From Siphonodentalium dalli (taxonomy: Eukaryota > Mollusca > Scaphopoda > Gadilida > Siphonodentaliidae): a stretch of DNA of 64,000 bases. The notes beneath the pieces were generated by a model, which saw nothing but the letters and a program-made list of their open reading frames with translations, did not search any database and was not told where the DNA came from. The DNA lies in NCBI GenBank assembly GCA_032622095.1, contig CP136069.1, positions 16,600,450 through 16,664,449 on the forward strand, given 5' to 3'. The translations under genes were made by a program, and so were the position numbers. Shown piece after piece: positions 50,375 through 61,700 of the stretch. Positions within the stretch are counted from its first letter, which is position 1. Each line of letters opens with the position of its first letter.

Positions 50375-51303
50375 CGGAATTATAGCCAATAGAAAATATT
50401 GGTGTGTGCATGGTCTCTGAGCAATGTCCTTACAGTTCTCGATCCAACAGTGGCCACGAAGTTGCATACATGTAATCAATATTAGTTTGTGACTTTTCAA
50501 TAAAGGTATTGCAGGAGGTGTTTCAAAGCTGTCAACCAACAACATTTTAATTATATACATGTACTTAGACAAGGAATATTGAAGCCAATCTACAAAGAAA
50601 CAAATTCTGTACTGTGTACTCCAAGGTCGAAATCCTTCAGTGTTGACAAGAGCAGATTTACTGGTGTCATAACTTGAAAGTGAATATACAAAAAGTTAAT
50701 TCTATAGATGGGTGCATGTCATGGAGACTGAATGAACCAATTCATACTTGGCAGCTGAGGTCGAATTGTTTTTTTTTATTTGCATGGCATTTGGTAGATT
50801 TTGTATACCGGGTAGCATTCCCTACCATTACATGTTTTTTCATTGTAAATTGATTAGCAGAAATTGGAAATTGCATCGCACATTGCGATGCGAATCAAGT
50901 TAAATAGAGCTCTGCTTGGCAGAGAAATATCCATAGCAGATGTCATTTTCTTATTCCTTGTCAAGCCCTCAGAATTACTGTACACTAACTTGTAATGAAT
51001 CGCATAACCACAACATTTGTGGCGTTCATCACATGGCTGATAGCCTTGGAATTAGCTGCATTTGACATGTTCATCGCAAGAACGGAGAACTATCTCTGTT
51101 GTCAAAATTTGTGTATTTATCATTTGTCATGCAACAGTTTTCATTTAAGAAACTAGATGGGCCTGTCCCAGATGGGACTGAGGTATACCCACCGTATTCA
51201 ACATGTTATTTGAATGTAGTAGCCATTACTGTATATTGGGCACTGAAATTATGTGAACTGGTAACCCTACACCCCCTAAGCCCTAACACTAATCTTGAAC
51301 CTC
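50375..51303. other. Intergenic, nothing recognised
   Basis: No coding signal. 'gggcctgtcccagatgggac' near 51159 resembles 'gggactgtcccagggggact' near 50157, perhaps a worn repeat pair. Confidence 0.45.
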
Positions 51304-51657
51304 TTAACCCTTTACCCAACAGAAGGGCCCTGTGCCAATGCATTCTCTTATATTTTCGATAGGTCGCCTCGCATATATAAGAGAATGCATTGGCTTAACA
51401 CATTAAAAATTATAAAATTGTTAAAGAATGTAGGCCAATGCATTCTCTTATATATGCGAGGCGACCTATGGTCGACTCTCATATATATAAGAGAATGCAT
51501 TGGCACAGGGCATAACTGTAACTATCACAATGTGGTCAAGGAGCCGGTTCCAATGATATCCATATTTGTATGGTTTTATTGAGACAGACCCAAGATATTT
51601 TAGGCTGTTGAAGCTTTATTTGGCCGGTTTTGGCCGGTTTGTTGTGTAAAGGGTTAA
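51304..51657. mobile_element. TTAA MITE, ACCCAACAG subfamily
   Basis: ttaaccctttacccaacaga ... gttgtgtaaagggttaa with TTAA edges and two copies of the shared palindromic core, the first with a small deletion. Confidence 0.9.
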
Positions 51658-52119
51658 CCCTTAATCCTAATCCTAAAACCTATTGACTGAAAAATGTAGG
51701 AATAAAAGCTCGGACAAAATTATGCATTTTGAGAACATTTTCTAAGTAAAAAAAGGGGTAGAACTTCACCAAAAAAAAGTCCGAGAGGTGCACAGATTCT
51801 CATGGTGCTAATCATCTGTGCCAAATTTAAATAAACATTTTCTAAGTCGAAAACGGGGGATAACTCCACAAAAAAAAATTGGACAGAACTCATAACCAAA
51901 TTATGCATTTTGAGAAGATTTTGTAAGTTGAAAAAGGGGGCTAACTCCACCCAAAAAAATTGGACAGACCTCATAATCGCAGGTGCACAGGTTCCCAAGG
52001 TACTAAATATCTGTGCCAAAGCTTGGACAAAATTGTGTCAATGGACGGATGGACGGCTCGACGGCCAAGCTGATTCCAGTATACCCCCCCCCCCACAACT
52101 CGTTGTAGGGGGTATAAAT
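51658..52119. mobile_element. Tailed 'aactccac' element
   Basis: Three units of 'aaaattatgcattttgagaa' and 'ggggataactccac', a ggacggatggacgg tail and a terminal hairpin ccccccccccccacaactcg / ttgtagggggtataaa. Its tail is the target of the next hAT insertion. Confidence 0.75.
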
Positions 52120-53321
52120 TAGGGCCCGACGAAGCTTCGAGATTCGATTCGATTTTGAATCTTACGTTCCGATTCGATTCGATTCGAAAGCGGTCGGGTG
52201 ATTCGGGATATTTCGAATCGTTATATACAAGTTCTTTATCACTGGGAATAGACTGCATTATCTATAAAAATTATTCATATTATCCCCAATACTTAACACA
52301 AGTCTCCTTCCACGACCATGTGTGACCACCATGGTCCAATGTGTATAGGGTAAGTTGCCCGAAAGCTCACTGCTCGTATATATTGCCCCACCAGTCCCAG
52401 TGCTGGTTACTCGTGGAAGGTCGGTGCAACTTGTGCAGCATGCAGGTATAGGTCTGTGATGGTTCATGGCGGTTGTACCATAATCGTAACGCACACGGTT
52501 TCCTCCACCACATAAAACCAGAAATGTCGTGATACTGAAGTTAGTGAATTTCTTGTGGGACATATTTGTATGTCGGTATCTGACATTCTTACCAGAAAAG
52601 CCTATATTGCGTTACTCAGATCAATCAAATGATATCATATTTTTTTTAACTCAAAATTAAAACGATATAAATATATTAAATAAACATTTTGGGCTCCATC
52701 ATGCCATCTCCAAATCCGACCAACATCTTTATCCGGGAACGGGAATATAATTTGTTAACCATTCAGCTTTCCGACAGACAGGCCCAAGTTGGGATACTAT
52801 ATATAGTTCTCTGTAATCCCGTTTGCGTATGCGCTATTCCCAATTAAGTCACGATGCGCAATTTTGATATCGCGCGTGCCTGCTGTGCGCGACAGGGTGA
52901 AGCGTACATGCGCAGAAGAGTTCCCGTTTGCAATGACTCGAATCAGACTCCATTAACTCCAAAGTTCCAAACTGCTTTCTTTCGCGAACTTCACGCATAC
53001 TGGCAGTAGCACAAAATATGAAATGGTGTCGTGCCATTCTCATATATTAAACTGTTTTAAACTGTGATTAAATATTGTATTTATATATATCATGTCATAG
53101 AAATTAAGTTCAATGAACCTTCTTCGTAATCTGAGTTATCTCACTGACGTTATAAAATCATCTGACATTTGCACCCATTTTTGCTCGTACCTTCCACCGA
53201 TCGGTACCGCGAATCTACTAAAGTGTTTGAAAAAGATTCGATTCGAGATTCGATTCGATTTCGAATCATTATCCTGATTCGATTCGAGACGATGTTGAAA
53301 TTGCCGATTCGTCGGGCCCTA
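52120..53321. mobile_element. hAT-type element, 1.2 kb, 8-bp TSD
   Basis: Ends tagggcccgacgaagcttcg and gattcgtcgggcccta; target duplication gtataaat at 52112-52119 and 53322-53329. Subterminal 'gattcgattcga' repeats. A 101-codon minus frame (52258-52563) has no hAT dimerisation motif that I recognise. Confidence 0.92.
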
Positions 53322-53509
53322 GTATAAATAGTGCATTCTCAATACTGACTCTGGGAGATCATATGGTGAAAAAGTTGATAAATCAGGAAAATCAGAAAAC
53401 AATGCTTCTGGTGTTTACGGGGAAGACAATGTCCGTGTTCTAATGGGGGTTATTCCCCCTGGATACAGATGTGAGGAGGTGTTGGGCATCGATCAGATAG
53501 GACTGAAGG

Positions 53510-54496
53510 CAGGGTTTCCGCTAGGGGTTGGGGGAATGTGGCCGTATTTGGGGAGCACATACCCGGCGCCCTATCAGGAGAAAATTTGGATGTTTATCAC
53601 TGAAAAGTAGCAATTTCCTTGCAAGACAACAAGCATGAACATTGAAGCTTGGTATAGAAACCAAATTAAAACTAATCATCTTTCTTTGATCTCAAGTTAT
53701 GAACTAAAAGCATACGAGTAAGCACCACAACATACAGTAGATAGAATGACTTTTTTAACAGTAGCAATATTAAAAGCCGCATCAAAGGAACTAAAGACAC
53801 AGTGTCAAGGATACTCTAGTAGTAACCAGTGTTACGGGGTCATGAGCAGAGCTCATGTCACGTGCTCTACATGCGTTCTTTGTATTCACAGTACCACTGA
53901 ATCAATCAATTTGGTGAAAATAAAAATTTCCTCAGACAGAGATGACCTCATGCTGGATTCGTATAATGGATAATTTTGTTTTGGACGGAATAAATACATT
54001 GATATTAACTATTAATATTTTATATTGTTTTATTTTGAATTAAACATTTCTTTGACACATACCTTGTTTTGAGGTAAAATACATGTCTGCACTGTTCATT
54101 GCAGTGACTGACAGAACTCACATGTGTTCATGTTTGCAGCTCAGAAGTCGGCCCCCAATGACTTACCAATATATAATGCGCATTTTGAGAGAAATAGTGG
54201 GTCAGAAAGTTGGGACTTATAGACATAAATCTACGGTAAATTAATACTAAACATTCGCCGACAAAGCGTTACACATGATGGTGCTGACGAGCCTGACGTG
54301 ATCCGCGCTACTGATAATGTCTTATTCAGACAGGATTACTTGCAATCTGTTAATCATCAGTGTCGGTGATCGCTCATCCTGTGTAAAAATGGGGCTGAGC
54401 TAGGTCTGTGGCTATTTTGTGGCCAATATTAAGTCAAGGTTGGGAAGGGCAATGAGGCCGCTGGACGGCCGGCCTGCCGTAGTAGCGGAAACCCTG
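53510..54496. mobile_element. hAT-like 'cagggtttccgct' element, complete
   Basis: cagggtttccgctaggggtt at the left and ccgtagtagcggaaaccctg at the right, with ctgaagg on both sides (7 bp seen). Related fragments at 24523, 30603 and 59830-60481. Confidence 0.85.
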
Positions 54497-54511
54497 CTGA
54501 AGGGATTTAAG

Positions 54512-54798
54512 ATCTACATAGTATCAATTATGATGAAGCCATGAAGTTTTGTCAAGATCGGGAACAACAACTCTTCCTGGTTGAAAATCAAATCCAGTGG
54601 CAGACAATATATAATACAAGTACATGTAGCATCTTTGAGGGAACAAACTTTCAAGGATTGTGGATAAATGGGAATGATAGAAAGTTAAACGGCAGTTACC
54701 GGTACATAACAACATCTGGTGAGCCAATTCCATTTGTGCAGTGGGAACCAAACGAACCCAGTTTCTATGGAAGAAATAGCAAAAATGAAGACTGTTGA
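54512..54798 (+). pseudogene. C-type lectin domain exon, partial
   Basis: After a possible acceptor gggatttaag the frame reads LHSINYDEAMKFCQDREQQL, then ..GLWINGNDRKLNGSYRYI.. and ..PFVQWEPNEPS.., ..NSKNEDC and an immediate stop TGA. The (Y/W)xEAxxFC start, W(I)GxND core, WxPxEPN and NEDC calcium-site motifs are those of C-type lectin domains; EPN usually means mannose-type ligands. The usual last strand with the final Cys after NEDC is missing. It is either an exon whose partner lies elsewhere or a decayed fragment; no signal peptide or other exons seen. Confidence 0.7.
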
Positions 54799-55132
54799 AC
54801 TGAGGAAATTAACAACAATTAATTAATAAACAATGGTTTCATTTGCAAATGGGATGTGTTCTAAATTAGTTCAAGTTTCTCCCGACTTAAAGGGACTCAA
54901 GGTCTTCCAAGTGCATTCATGAGACATTACATAAATTTTATACAAGGGGTGCGCAATCGGAAGATGGTGGTTGTCGAGTTGGTTTTTTTTGCCTAGAAAA
55001 GTTGATCTGTTGCAAAAGAATTATTGAAATCTGGTGATGATCAGATGAGGGAAAAAATATGACACTTTGCAGTGTGTTGGATTTATTTTGTTTTCTACGT
55101 AACTTAAAGATATATTATGTACTTTTTTTTAC
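54799..55132. other. Intergenic, nothing recognised
   Basis: AT-rich, no coding or repeat edge. Confidence 0.4.
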
Positions 55133-55232
55133 CCTGTGCCAATGCATTCTCTTATATATGTGAGTCGACCATAGGTCGCCTCGCATATATAAGAGAATGC
55201 ATTGGCCTAACAATTTTTTATCATGTTTTTTA
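55133..55232. mobile_element. Shared palindromic core, solo
   Basis: taccctgtgccaatgcattc ... gagaatgcattggcctaac foldback without flanking TTAA termini. Confidence 0.65.
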
Positions 55233-55262
55233 AATAAATGTTTCTGACAATTTTTAGGACAT

Positions 55263-55502
55263 AAAATAAAAAACATCCATTACCCTGCAGGGAGCCCCAC
55301 ACATATATAGAAGCATATAGAAGAGTGTCGTCTGCTCATGTTTGTCTGGGGCTCTGTATGGGTGAAATTATAAAATTGTTAAAGAATACAAGAACAAATT
55401 ATTAAAATTGTAAAAAATTGTTAGGCCAATGCATTCTCTTATATATGCGAGGCGACCTATGGTCGACTCGCATATATAAGATAATGCATTGGCACAGGGT
55501 AA
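55263..55502. mobile_element. CCCTGCAGGGAG-type palindromic element, second copy
   Basis: Nearly identical to 32315-32540, including the odd 'catatatagaagcatataga' spacer, and likewise without a right terminus, so both derive from the same truncated source. Confidence 0.75.
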
Positions 55503-55509
55503 ATAAAAG

Positions 55510-56605
55510 GTCGCAGACCACATGTCCCCCGACTCGAGTGGTAAACTTCATGATTGGATTTGTTTCTTGGCAAAATTTCTTGGACAAAACAACCCGATGA
55601 ACAAACGCATGCAAACGCGAAAAAATTATATTTTTGTATTAGCTATATAGATGTTGCAAATCACCAACATGTTAGGAACAATATCCCAGAGTTTCAAATC
55701 TCTACATTTAAAACTGTAGGAGGAGTTGATTACACCATGAAGGTACCCAATCTCATCCAAAAGGCAAAAATGTTCCAAATTTTCTAAGTCGAAAACCCCC
55801 CAAAAATATGGAAAAAATTATATTTTTTATTAGCTATATAGATGTTGCAAATCACCAACATGTTAGGAACAATATCCCAGAGTTTAAAATCTCTACATTT
55901 AAAACTGTAGGAGGAGTTGATTACACCATGAAGGTACCCAATCTCATCCAAAAGGCAAAAATGTTCCAAATTTCTAAGTCGAAAACCCCCCAAAAATATG
56001 GAAAAAATGATATTTTTTATTAGCTATATAGATGTTGCAAATCACCAACATGTTAGGAACAATATCCCAGAGTTTAAAATCTCTACATTTAAAACTGTAG
56101 GAGGAGTTGATTACACCTTGAAGGTACCCAATCTCATCCAAAAGGCAAAAATGTTCCAAATTTTCTAAGTCGAAAACCCCCCAAAAATATGGAAAAAATG
56201 ATATTTTTTATTAGCTATATAGATGTTGCAAATCACCAACATGTTAGGAACAATATCCCAGAGTTTAAAATCTCTACATTTAAAACTGTAGGAGGAGTTG
56301 ATTACACCTTGAAGGTACCCAATCTCATCCAAAAGGCAAAAATGTTCCAAATTTTCTAAGTCAAAAACCCCCCGAAAATATGGAAAAAATTATATTTTTG
56401 ATTAGCTATATAGATGTTGCAAATCACCAACATGTTAGGAACAATATCCCAGAGTTTCAAATCTCTACGTTTAAAACTGTAGGAGGAGTTGATTACACCA
56501 TGAAGGTACCCAATCTCGGACGCACGGACACACGGACGCACGGACGGACGGACAAGGGTCATTTCTATAGTCCTCCGACGGAACGTCGGGGGACAAAAAA
56601 ATACA
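55510..56605. mobile_element. Tailed element with 191-bp tandem core, 5 units
   Basis: Starts gcagaccacatgtcccccga, then five units of about 191 bp, then tail cggacgcacggacacacgga and the inverse terminus gaacgtcgggggaca. TIR-like ends cccccgac/gtcggggg. A pearl-like layout (core array, simple tail, hairpin). Confidence 0.82.
55590..56510. repeat. 191-bp tandem array, about 4.8 copies
   Basis: The unit contains 'tagatgttgcaaatcaccaa', 'catgttaggaacaatatccc' and 'ggaggagttgattacacc'. The short frames on both strands recur each ~190 bp and are by-products. Confidence 0.93.
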
Positions 56606-57350
56606 TAGTATGTACCTGTTCGGGTGCGTGAAACCGATAAGTTAGTATTCAGGTGCTATGATAACTGGAGGAATGCAACATCGCCGAAAATTTGAAGCAA
56701 ATTGACTGTACCACTCCATAGAAAACATAGTCAGAACTACGCTCAATTGTAAATATTTACTGCTTGATTCGGGATGCATCTATCGGCGATACACTAGCGA
56801 AAATGATTTCGCCATCAAGAGTCACTTCTTTAATTAATACATGTATATAAGAATGATGATGTGTGTTGTCAATTTGAATATACTATTTGTAATAATACTA
56901 CTTTGAACAAGATTATTCTCCATTTATATTTTATCACCATGCCCGAGTGTTTCACATCACTTTAAACTTTTTGGTCTCATTTATTTTTTTTTTATTTGAC
57001 TTTGTTAAAAAAAAAACAAATCGGAAATTTTATTTTTTTGACAAGCCGCACATCAATCCACATCTCATCACACACCTGGAGTTTTAACTGTTTAGGTCAG
57101 CAGTCATTTCATGGTCCTTTACACAGTGATATGTTAGAAACCATGTGTTTTGCACACAAATGATCGCAAATATTTATGTGCATTGTTGGTAAAAAAAAAG
57201 AGTTATTTTTCGACTTTTTCTCAAAATATCAATAACAAGTTTAGGGTCGGCAGTTATTTTTAGGGTCGATCGATGTGCGTAAACATAGTATCTTTTTTTT
57301 ATTATTATTCATAGAACAATACACTATTATCAATTTTTGTGTCTTTATTT
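56606..57350. other. Intergenic, nothing recognised
   Basis: AT-rich with several short A/T runs; no coding signal. Confidence 0.4.
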
Positions 57351-57662
57351 GTTTAAACTAGAGGTGCCATGATTATTGATATTGTTTATCGATAATCGGT
57401 CGTCAATAATCGATTATAAAGATAAATCGAACCTAATATTAATAATATGAGTGGAAGTATTCCGGAAATATGGCCTATTGCCGTATTGGATGGGTGCAGG
57501 TTAACTGCTATCGCTGCTTGTTTGAGACATCAGCTTAGGGATCTGCGAATCGGGGATTTTGCATCGAATCGAATCTCGATATCGAATCTCCTTCCTGATA
57601 TCGACATCGAATCGAATCTTGAATCGAAGTTGTTGATTATAAAATTATTTACCACAATAGTT

Positions 57663-58590
57663 TAACAGATAACTACCATTAGTAACGGACTGCAACAATT
57701 ATATAGCTGAAGGCTGTACCATGTCCATGTGTGTCATATCTTTATTAGGCGACACCAATTTTTAAGTCTGGTTTACAAACACCGCCGACAACTTTTTTTT
57801 TTACTAGTGTACTAGTATTAAGCTTGGTTAATAATAGTTCAACGTTACTCAGCTAAAAGGTAGGGTTTTTAAATTATATTCGCATATGCCTGGCTAGACA
57901 ATTTGTGGCTTGGAACAGTATATCACTAATTTCCTATTAATACATGTCTCTATTTTTATTTATTTAATGACAAGAAATGTCTATTTATTTTATATTAATG
58001 CAGGTCTCTATTTTCATTTTATTTTATGACAAGAAATGTCTGTTTATTTTAAATTTGAATATTAAAAACACATTTTAAATTCATATTTTATATATAATTA
58101 TTGTGAAATTCAGGTACAACTCCACAATTTAACCAATATATACTGGGGTGAGAGATTTTTTTTTTCCCCTACTGCATCTACTTTTTTTCCCCCACATGTT
58201 TGTAAACCAGACTTAAAAATTGGTGTCGCCTTATCTTCATTAAATAAAACTGCAAAATTCACTAGATACTATATACCAATGTTAATATCCTTAAACATCC
58301 ATTGGAAATTTTTTTTTTTTTAAATCATGAAATAGGCAAGTCACTCTCAGTCTCATGTAGGGTTTGGGATATGTTGCATTGAATTTCTATCTTAGCTGTG
58401 TCATGGCGCACATGACACAAGACATGACAGTAAGCCACTCAATGACAGTTCATTCAACGTATCACAACCCAATGGAAGTCACTTGTCTACATTATTTAAT
58501 GAAGATAATAAAGATTTGACACACATGGAATGGGTACAGCCTTCAGCTATATAATTGTTGTAGTCTGATACTAATGGTAGTTATCAGTTA
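57663..58590. mobile_element. Nested element with ~80-bp inverted arms
   Basis: taacagataactaccattag.. to 57744 pairs with ..ctaatggtagttatcagtta (58510-58590), including 'tatatagctgaaggctgtac'. Lies inside 57536-59333. Confidence 0.85.
57748..58230. mobile_element. Innermost PIF/Harbinger-type MITE
   Basis: ggcgacaccaatttttaagt ... acttaaaaattggtgtcgcc with TTA on both sides (57745-57747, 58231-58233). A 3-bp TTA duplication is typical of PIF/Harbinger. Confidence 0.85.
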
Positions 58591-59829
58591 AACTTTTCAA
58601 CCCACAATAGATGAAACACCTACATCACTTATTCACAGTAGTTGTCTTCACGGCAGGAGTCCCAGAAAACAGACATATATTACAAGTTAAACAGAGTTAA
58701 ATGTTATAAAAAAGATTCAACATATCGAAACTTGATGGAACACGCTCAATTTCCCAGGAAATAGAAAGTAGGAAATTTTGAGGAATTCTGCTGGCAGTAT
58801 CACAGATAACTGGTCGCACATAATGACGTCCATTTAAGAACGTAATAGACCGAATGTTCTAAGGTTTCTATTCATTCCAATCTATATTTTATTCCAGCAT
58901 AAGGGCGGCTGACATTGAATTTTATTCATAATCTGAATTGGATATCTGAAGTTCTAAACATAAGGTAATCAATTGAGTTCCGCATCTAGCGATCAAGCAC
59001 CATGTACACAATTTTTGTAGTGTCAAAACAGATAACAAATATATTCGGTGATCACCGTCACGAGTTGCGCTCGCTACACATACATTGCATAATGCAAGTC
59101 TATTCTGAACTGCATACATTCAAAATTACCTACGTTGGCTAACTTGGCAACCTTGTGCTTCCAATTTGAGATTTCAGGTCATTTGGCATGTGTTATCTAG
59201 ATGCAAAAACGAGACTACACCAAAGTCACACCGATTCGAAAATATCCGAATCAGCGGACCGATTCGGTGTCGATCTTGAATCGGGTGCCCGATATCGACA
59301 TCAAATCGAATCTCGAATATTCGCAGGTCCCCACATCAGCTGATGTAATATTATGTTAATAAAGTGCATCGTAAACCACCCGTAATGAGTAATGAGTACA
59401 ATGTATTCAATACGAGCACATTTATTGGCGATGCCATGATTATAATATTTGTGAGTTCATTGGAACGAAAGTAGCGATTAATTTAATAGCCAAACAAACA
59501 AGCAAAATAAAAGTAGGAATGCATGACGGACTGACGGTGGTTCCTAAAAAAGGGAATCTAATGTTACGGAAACTATAAGTTTCAGCAAAGTTCCAGAGTG
59601 TGGATAACAATCACAAAGGTGGGCCCCCGCCCGCAAATTTCAGGACTCAGAACATGTTAAGTATTTGAAAATAGTCAATTTCATTCAGCAGTCACCACAC
59701 AATAAGCGATAGCCTGTAATAGTAACATCTAAGTATACTTATTCAAATAAAGTATACTTTCTGCAAATGACACCACGGAGAATATCACTGAATAAAATGA
59801 AACTGGTTTCGAGAGAATGTCAATCAACT

Positions 59830-60481
59830 CCAGGCTTTCCGCTAGGTTTTGGGGAACGGGTCCTGTATCCGCCGAGGGGAAAATGCAGTCAATGTTTTCA
59901 ATGTCGTGGAAACACTTGACGTAGTGGACCTACTTTTGTTGTATCGGCCAATAGAAAAAACAGAGAGTAGATTTGCTGATCGTTTTGCATCCATTTTCTA
60001 CCTAAGTTACTATGCTATCAACCGCAATAACTTTAAAACATAGAAAATTTATTAGATCAAAATGATTTGCTGTATATGGAAACACGCCCGTTGAAGTTAA
60101 ACGACCACTATTCAAGACACGGCAGAAAGTTTGGATGCATAACGTACCGGAATATAACATGATTAAATTATCGGCGGTCATTTTTCATAACTTAAACGCA
60201 GCAACGTAACCAGCGGACTCCAAAGCATGTGTTTTAGCGAACTCCGGTTTGATCAGTTCCTCAGTTCGTGTTAGATCGTTCCGAGTGTGTATTCTCGCTA
60301 GAAATAAACACAGTTGTCAACTATTTAAATTTCTTAGTACTGTCCCAACGAAATTGAGAAGTAAACATCTTTATACCTGTATACATATGGAATATGTCCT
60401 GTGGTATGACAGAAGGGGAAAATTTGGCTGGGGGAATGGGGCCCCAAAAAGGGATCCCCTGCCGCTATAGCGGAAACCCTG
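59830..60481. mobile_element. hAT-like 'cagggtttccgct' element, short
   Basis: caggctttccgctaggtttt ... ccgctatagcggaaaccctg, nested in the 4.3-kb hAT element. atcaactc stands immediately on both sides (59822-59829 and 60482-60489), an intact 8-bp duplication. Confidence 0.8.
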
Positions 60482-61048
60482 ATCAACTCCCCTTTGGTCC
60501 AATGAGATTCAAGGACAAGTGCATTCAGTTCATAATAAAATTGACAGTCAGCCCATTTCAAGACATAGTGTTGCCTTTCTTGTAGAAATATACAACGACG
60601 TCGGCATAAGTTCAAAGCTGCAGTGCCGCCAATTTGAAGAATATACAACGACTTGAAGAGTATATAACCACCATGTCGGTTTAATCAAATGAACTGCCGA
60701 CTGTTTGCAACATAAGTTAGTAGTATTCATGTTGTTGGATTGATACATGATCAAAGGTTGTTGACCACTCGGTTGTAGATTAAACTGTGTAAAACAATCA
60801 GGGTATTCAACAATAACAGCAGTCTTAGTAAACTCAGCGTACATTTGCTCCAGAGTCGTGCACGGTACGTCTTATCGAAATAGCAGTCAAGGTCATTTGC
60901 AGCTCGAGCTCGAAAAACAACAGAGCGAGTGACGTCATTATCCTGGCAAGCGACTCCCAAAATAGACTAATGTATGCTGAATGCAGGGATCGCTCTGGCA
61001 TGAGTTATTTACTGGATTAATGTCTATCACTGGATGGATATACACAGC

Positions 61049-61170
61049 CCTCATAATTGGCTACAGCAATGCCGAATTTTTAAGCCATTTGCTGAAGCAA
61101 ACTGTCCCCATATCAATGGTTGCCGTAGCATTTGCCGAAGCCAAACAATTTGAATTATGAGGGCTGTATA
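61049..61170. mobile_element. Small palindromic MITE, second copy
   Basis: agccctcataattggctaca ... caatttgaattatgagggct. Same family as 40727-40851. Confidence 0.8.
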
Positions 61171-61700
61171 CATGTGTACCATTACGACGCAGATCACTGT
61201 TCATTTAGCACTTGTATACAGTGATGTTTGCCAGGGAGTATCTGATGAGTGATTTTAATAACTCTGGCGTCTTTTGACAGATTAAATTTTCAACGTACAT
61301 TCATATAGCCACACTGGTTGTGGAGTGATTCCTGTTTGGACTGCTCATGAGCGAAGTAATTATGTTATCGATTATCCACGCCCATAAGCTAAAATTAGAT
61401 GTTCCACATGTTTATTTGTATACAAAAGCTGGCATTTTTTAAAGACGCCAGCCAATCAGGTGGCAGGATTTACCAGGGCTTCCCCGGTATGTGCAAACGG
61501 AAATGAGGGGTTCTTTCGTTCGAGCGCGTTTAGCAATTGTACTTCAAAATTTATTTACGACTGCAATAACCGGCCGTACTTTCCAACATCTGATATAAAT
61601 TATAAACGCAGATTAATTGTCGATGGAAATAGTAATCGATAATCGGCTTTATCAACAGTTCATCAATTATATGATTAATCATGGCACCCCTAGTTTAAAC

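Larger units (their letters stand above)
57536..59333. mobile_element. Nested hAT-type element, 8-bp TSD
   Basis: tagggatctgcgaatcgggg ... gaatattcgcaggtcccca with catcagct duplicated at 57528-57535 and 59334-59341. 'gaatcgaatctcgatatcg' subterminal repeats. Confidence 0.9.
57359..61692. mobile_element. hAT-type element, 4.3 kb with nested insertions, 8-bp TSD
   Basis: Ends tagaggtgccatgattattg and taatcatggcacccctag-type (..atcatggcacccccta region), target duplication gtttaaac at 57351-57358 and 61693-61700. 'tcgataatcgg' subterminal repeats both sides. Much of its length is other elements; no transposase recognised in what remains. Confidence 0.88.

Noticed and set aside
55784-56562. Repeated frames of 60-70 codons on the minus strand
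   Set aside because: Same frame recurring every ~191 bp in a tandem array; a by-product of the repeat.
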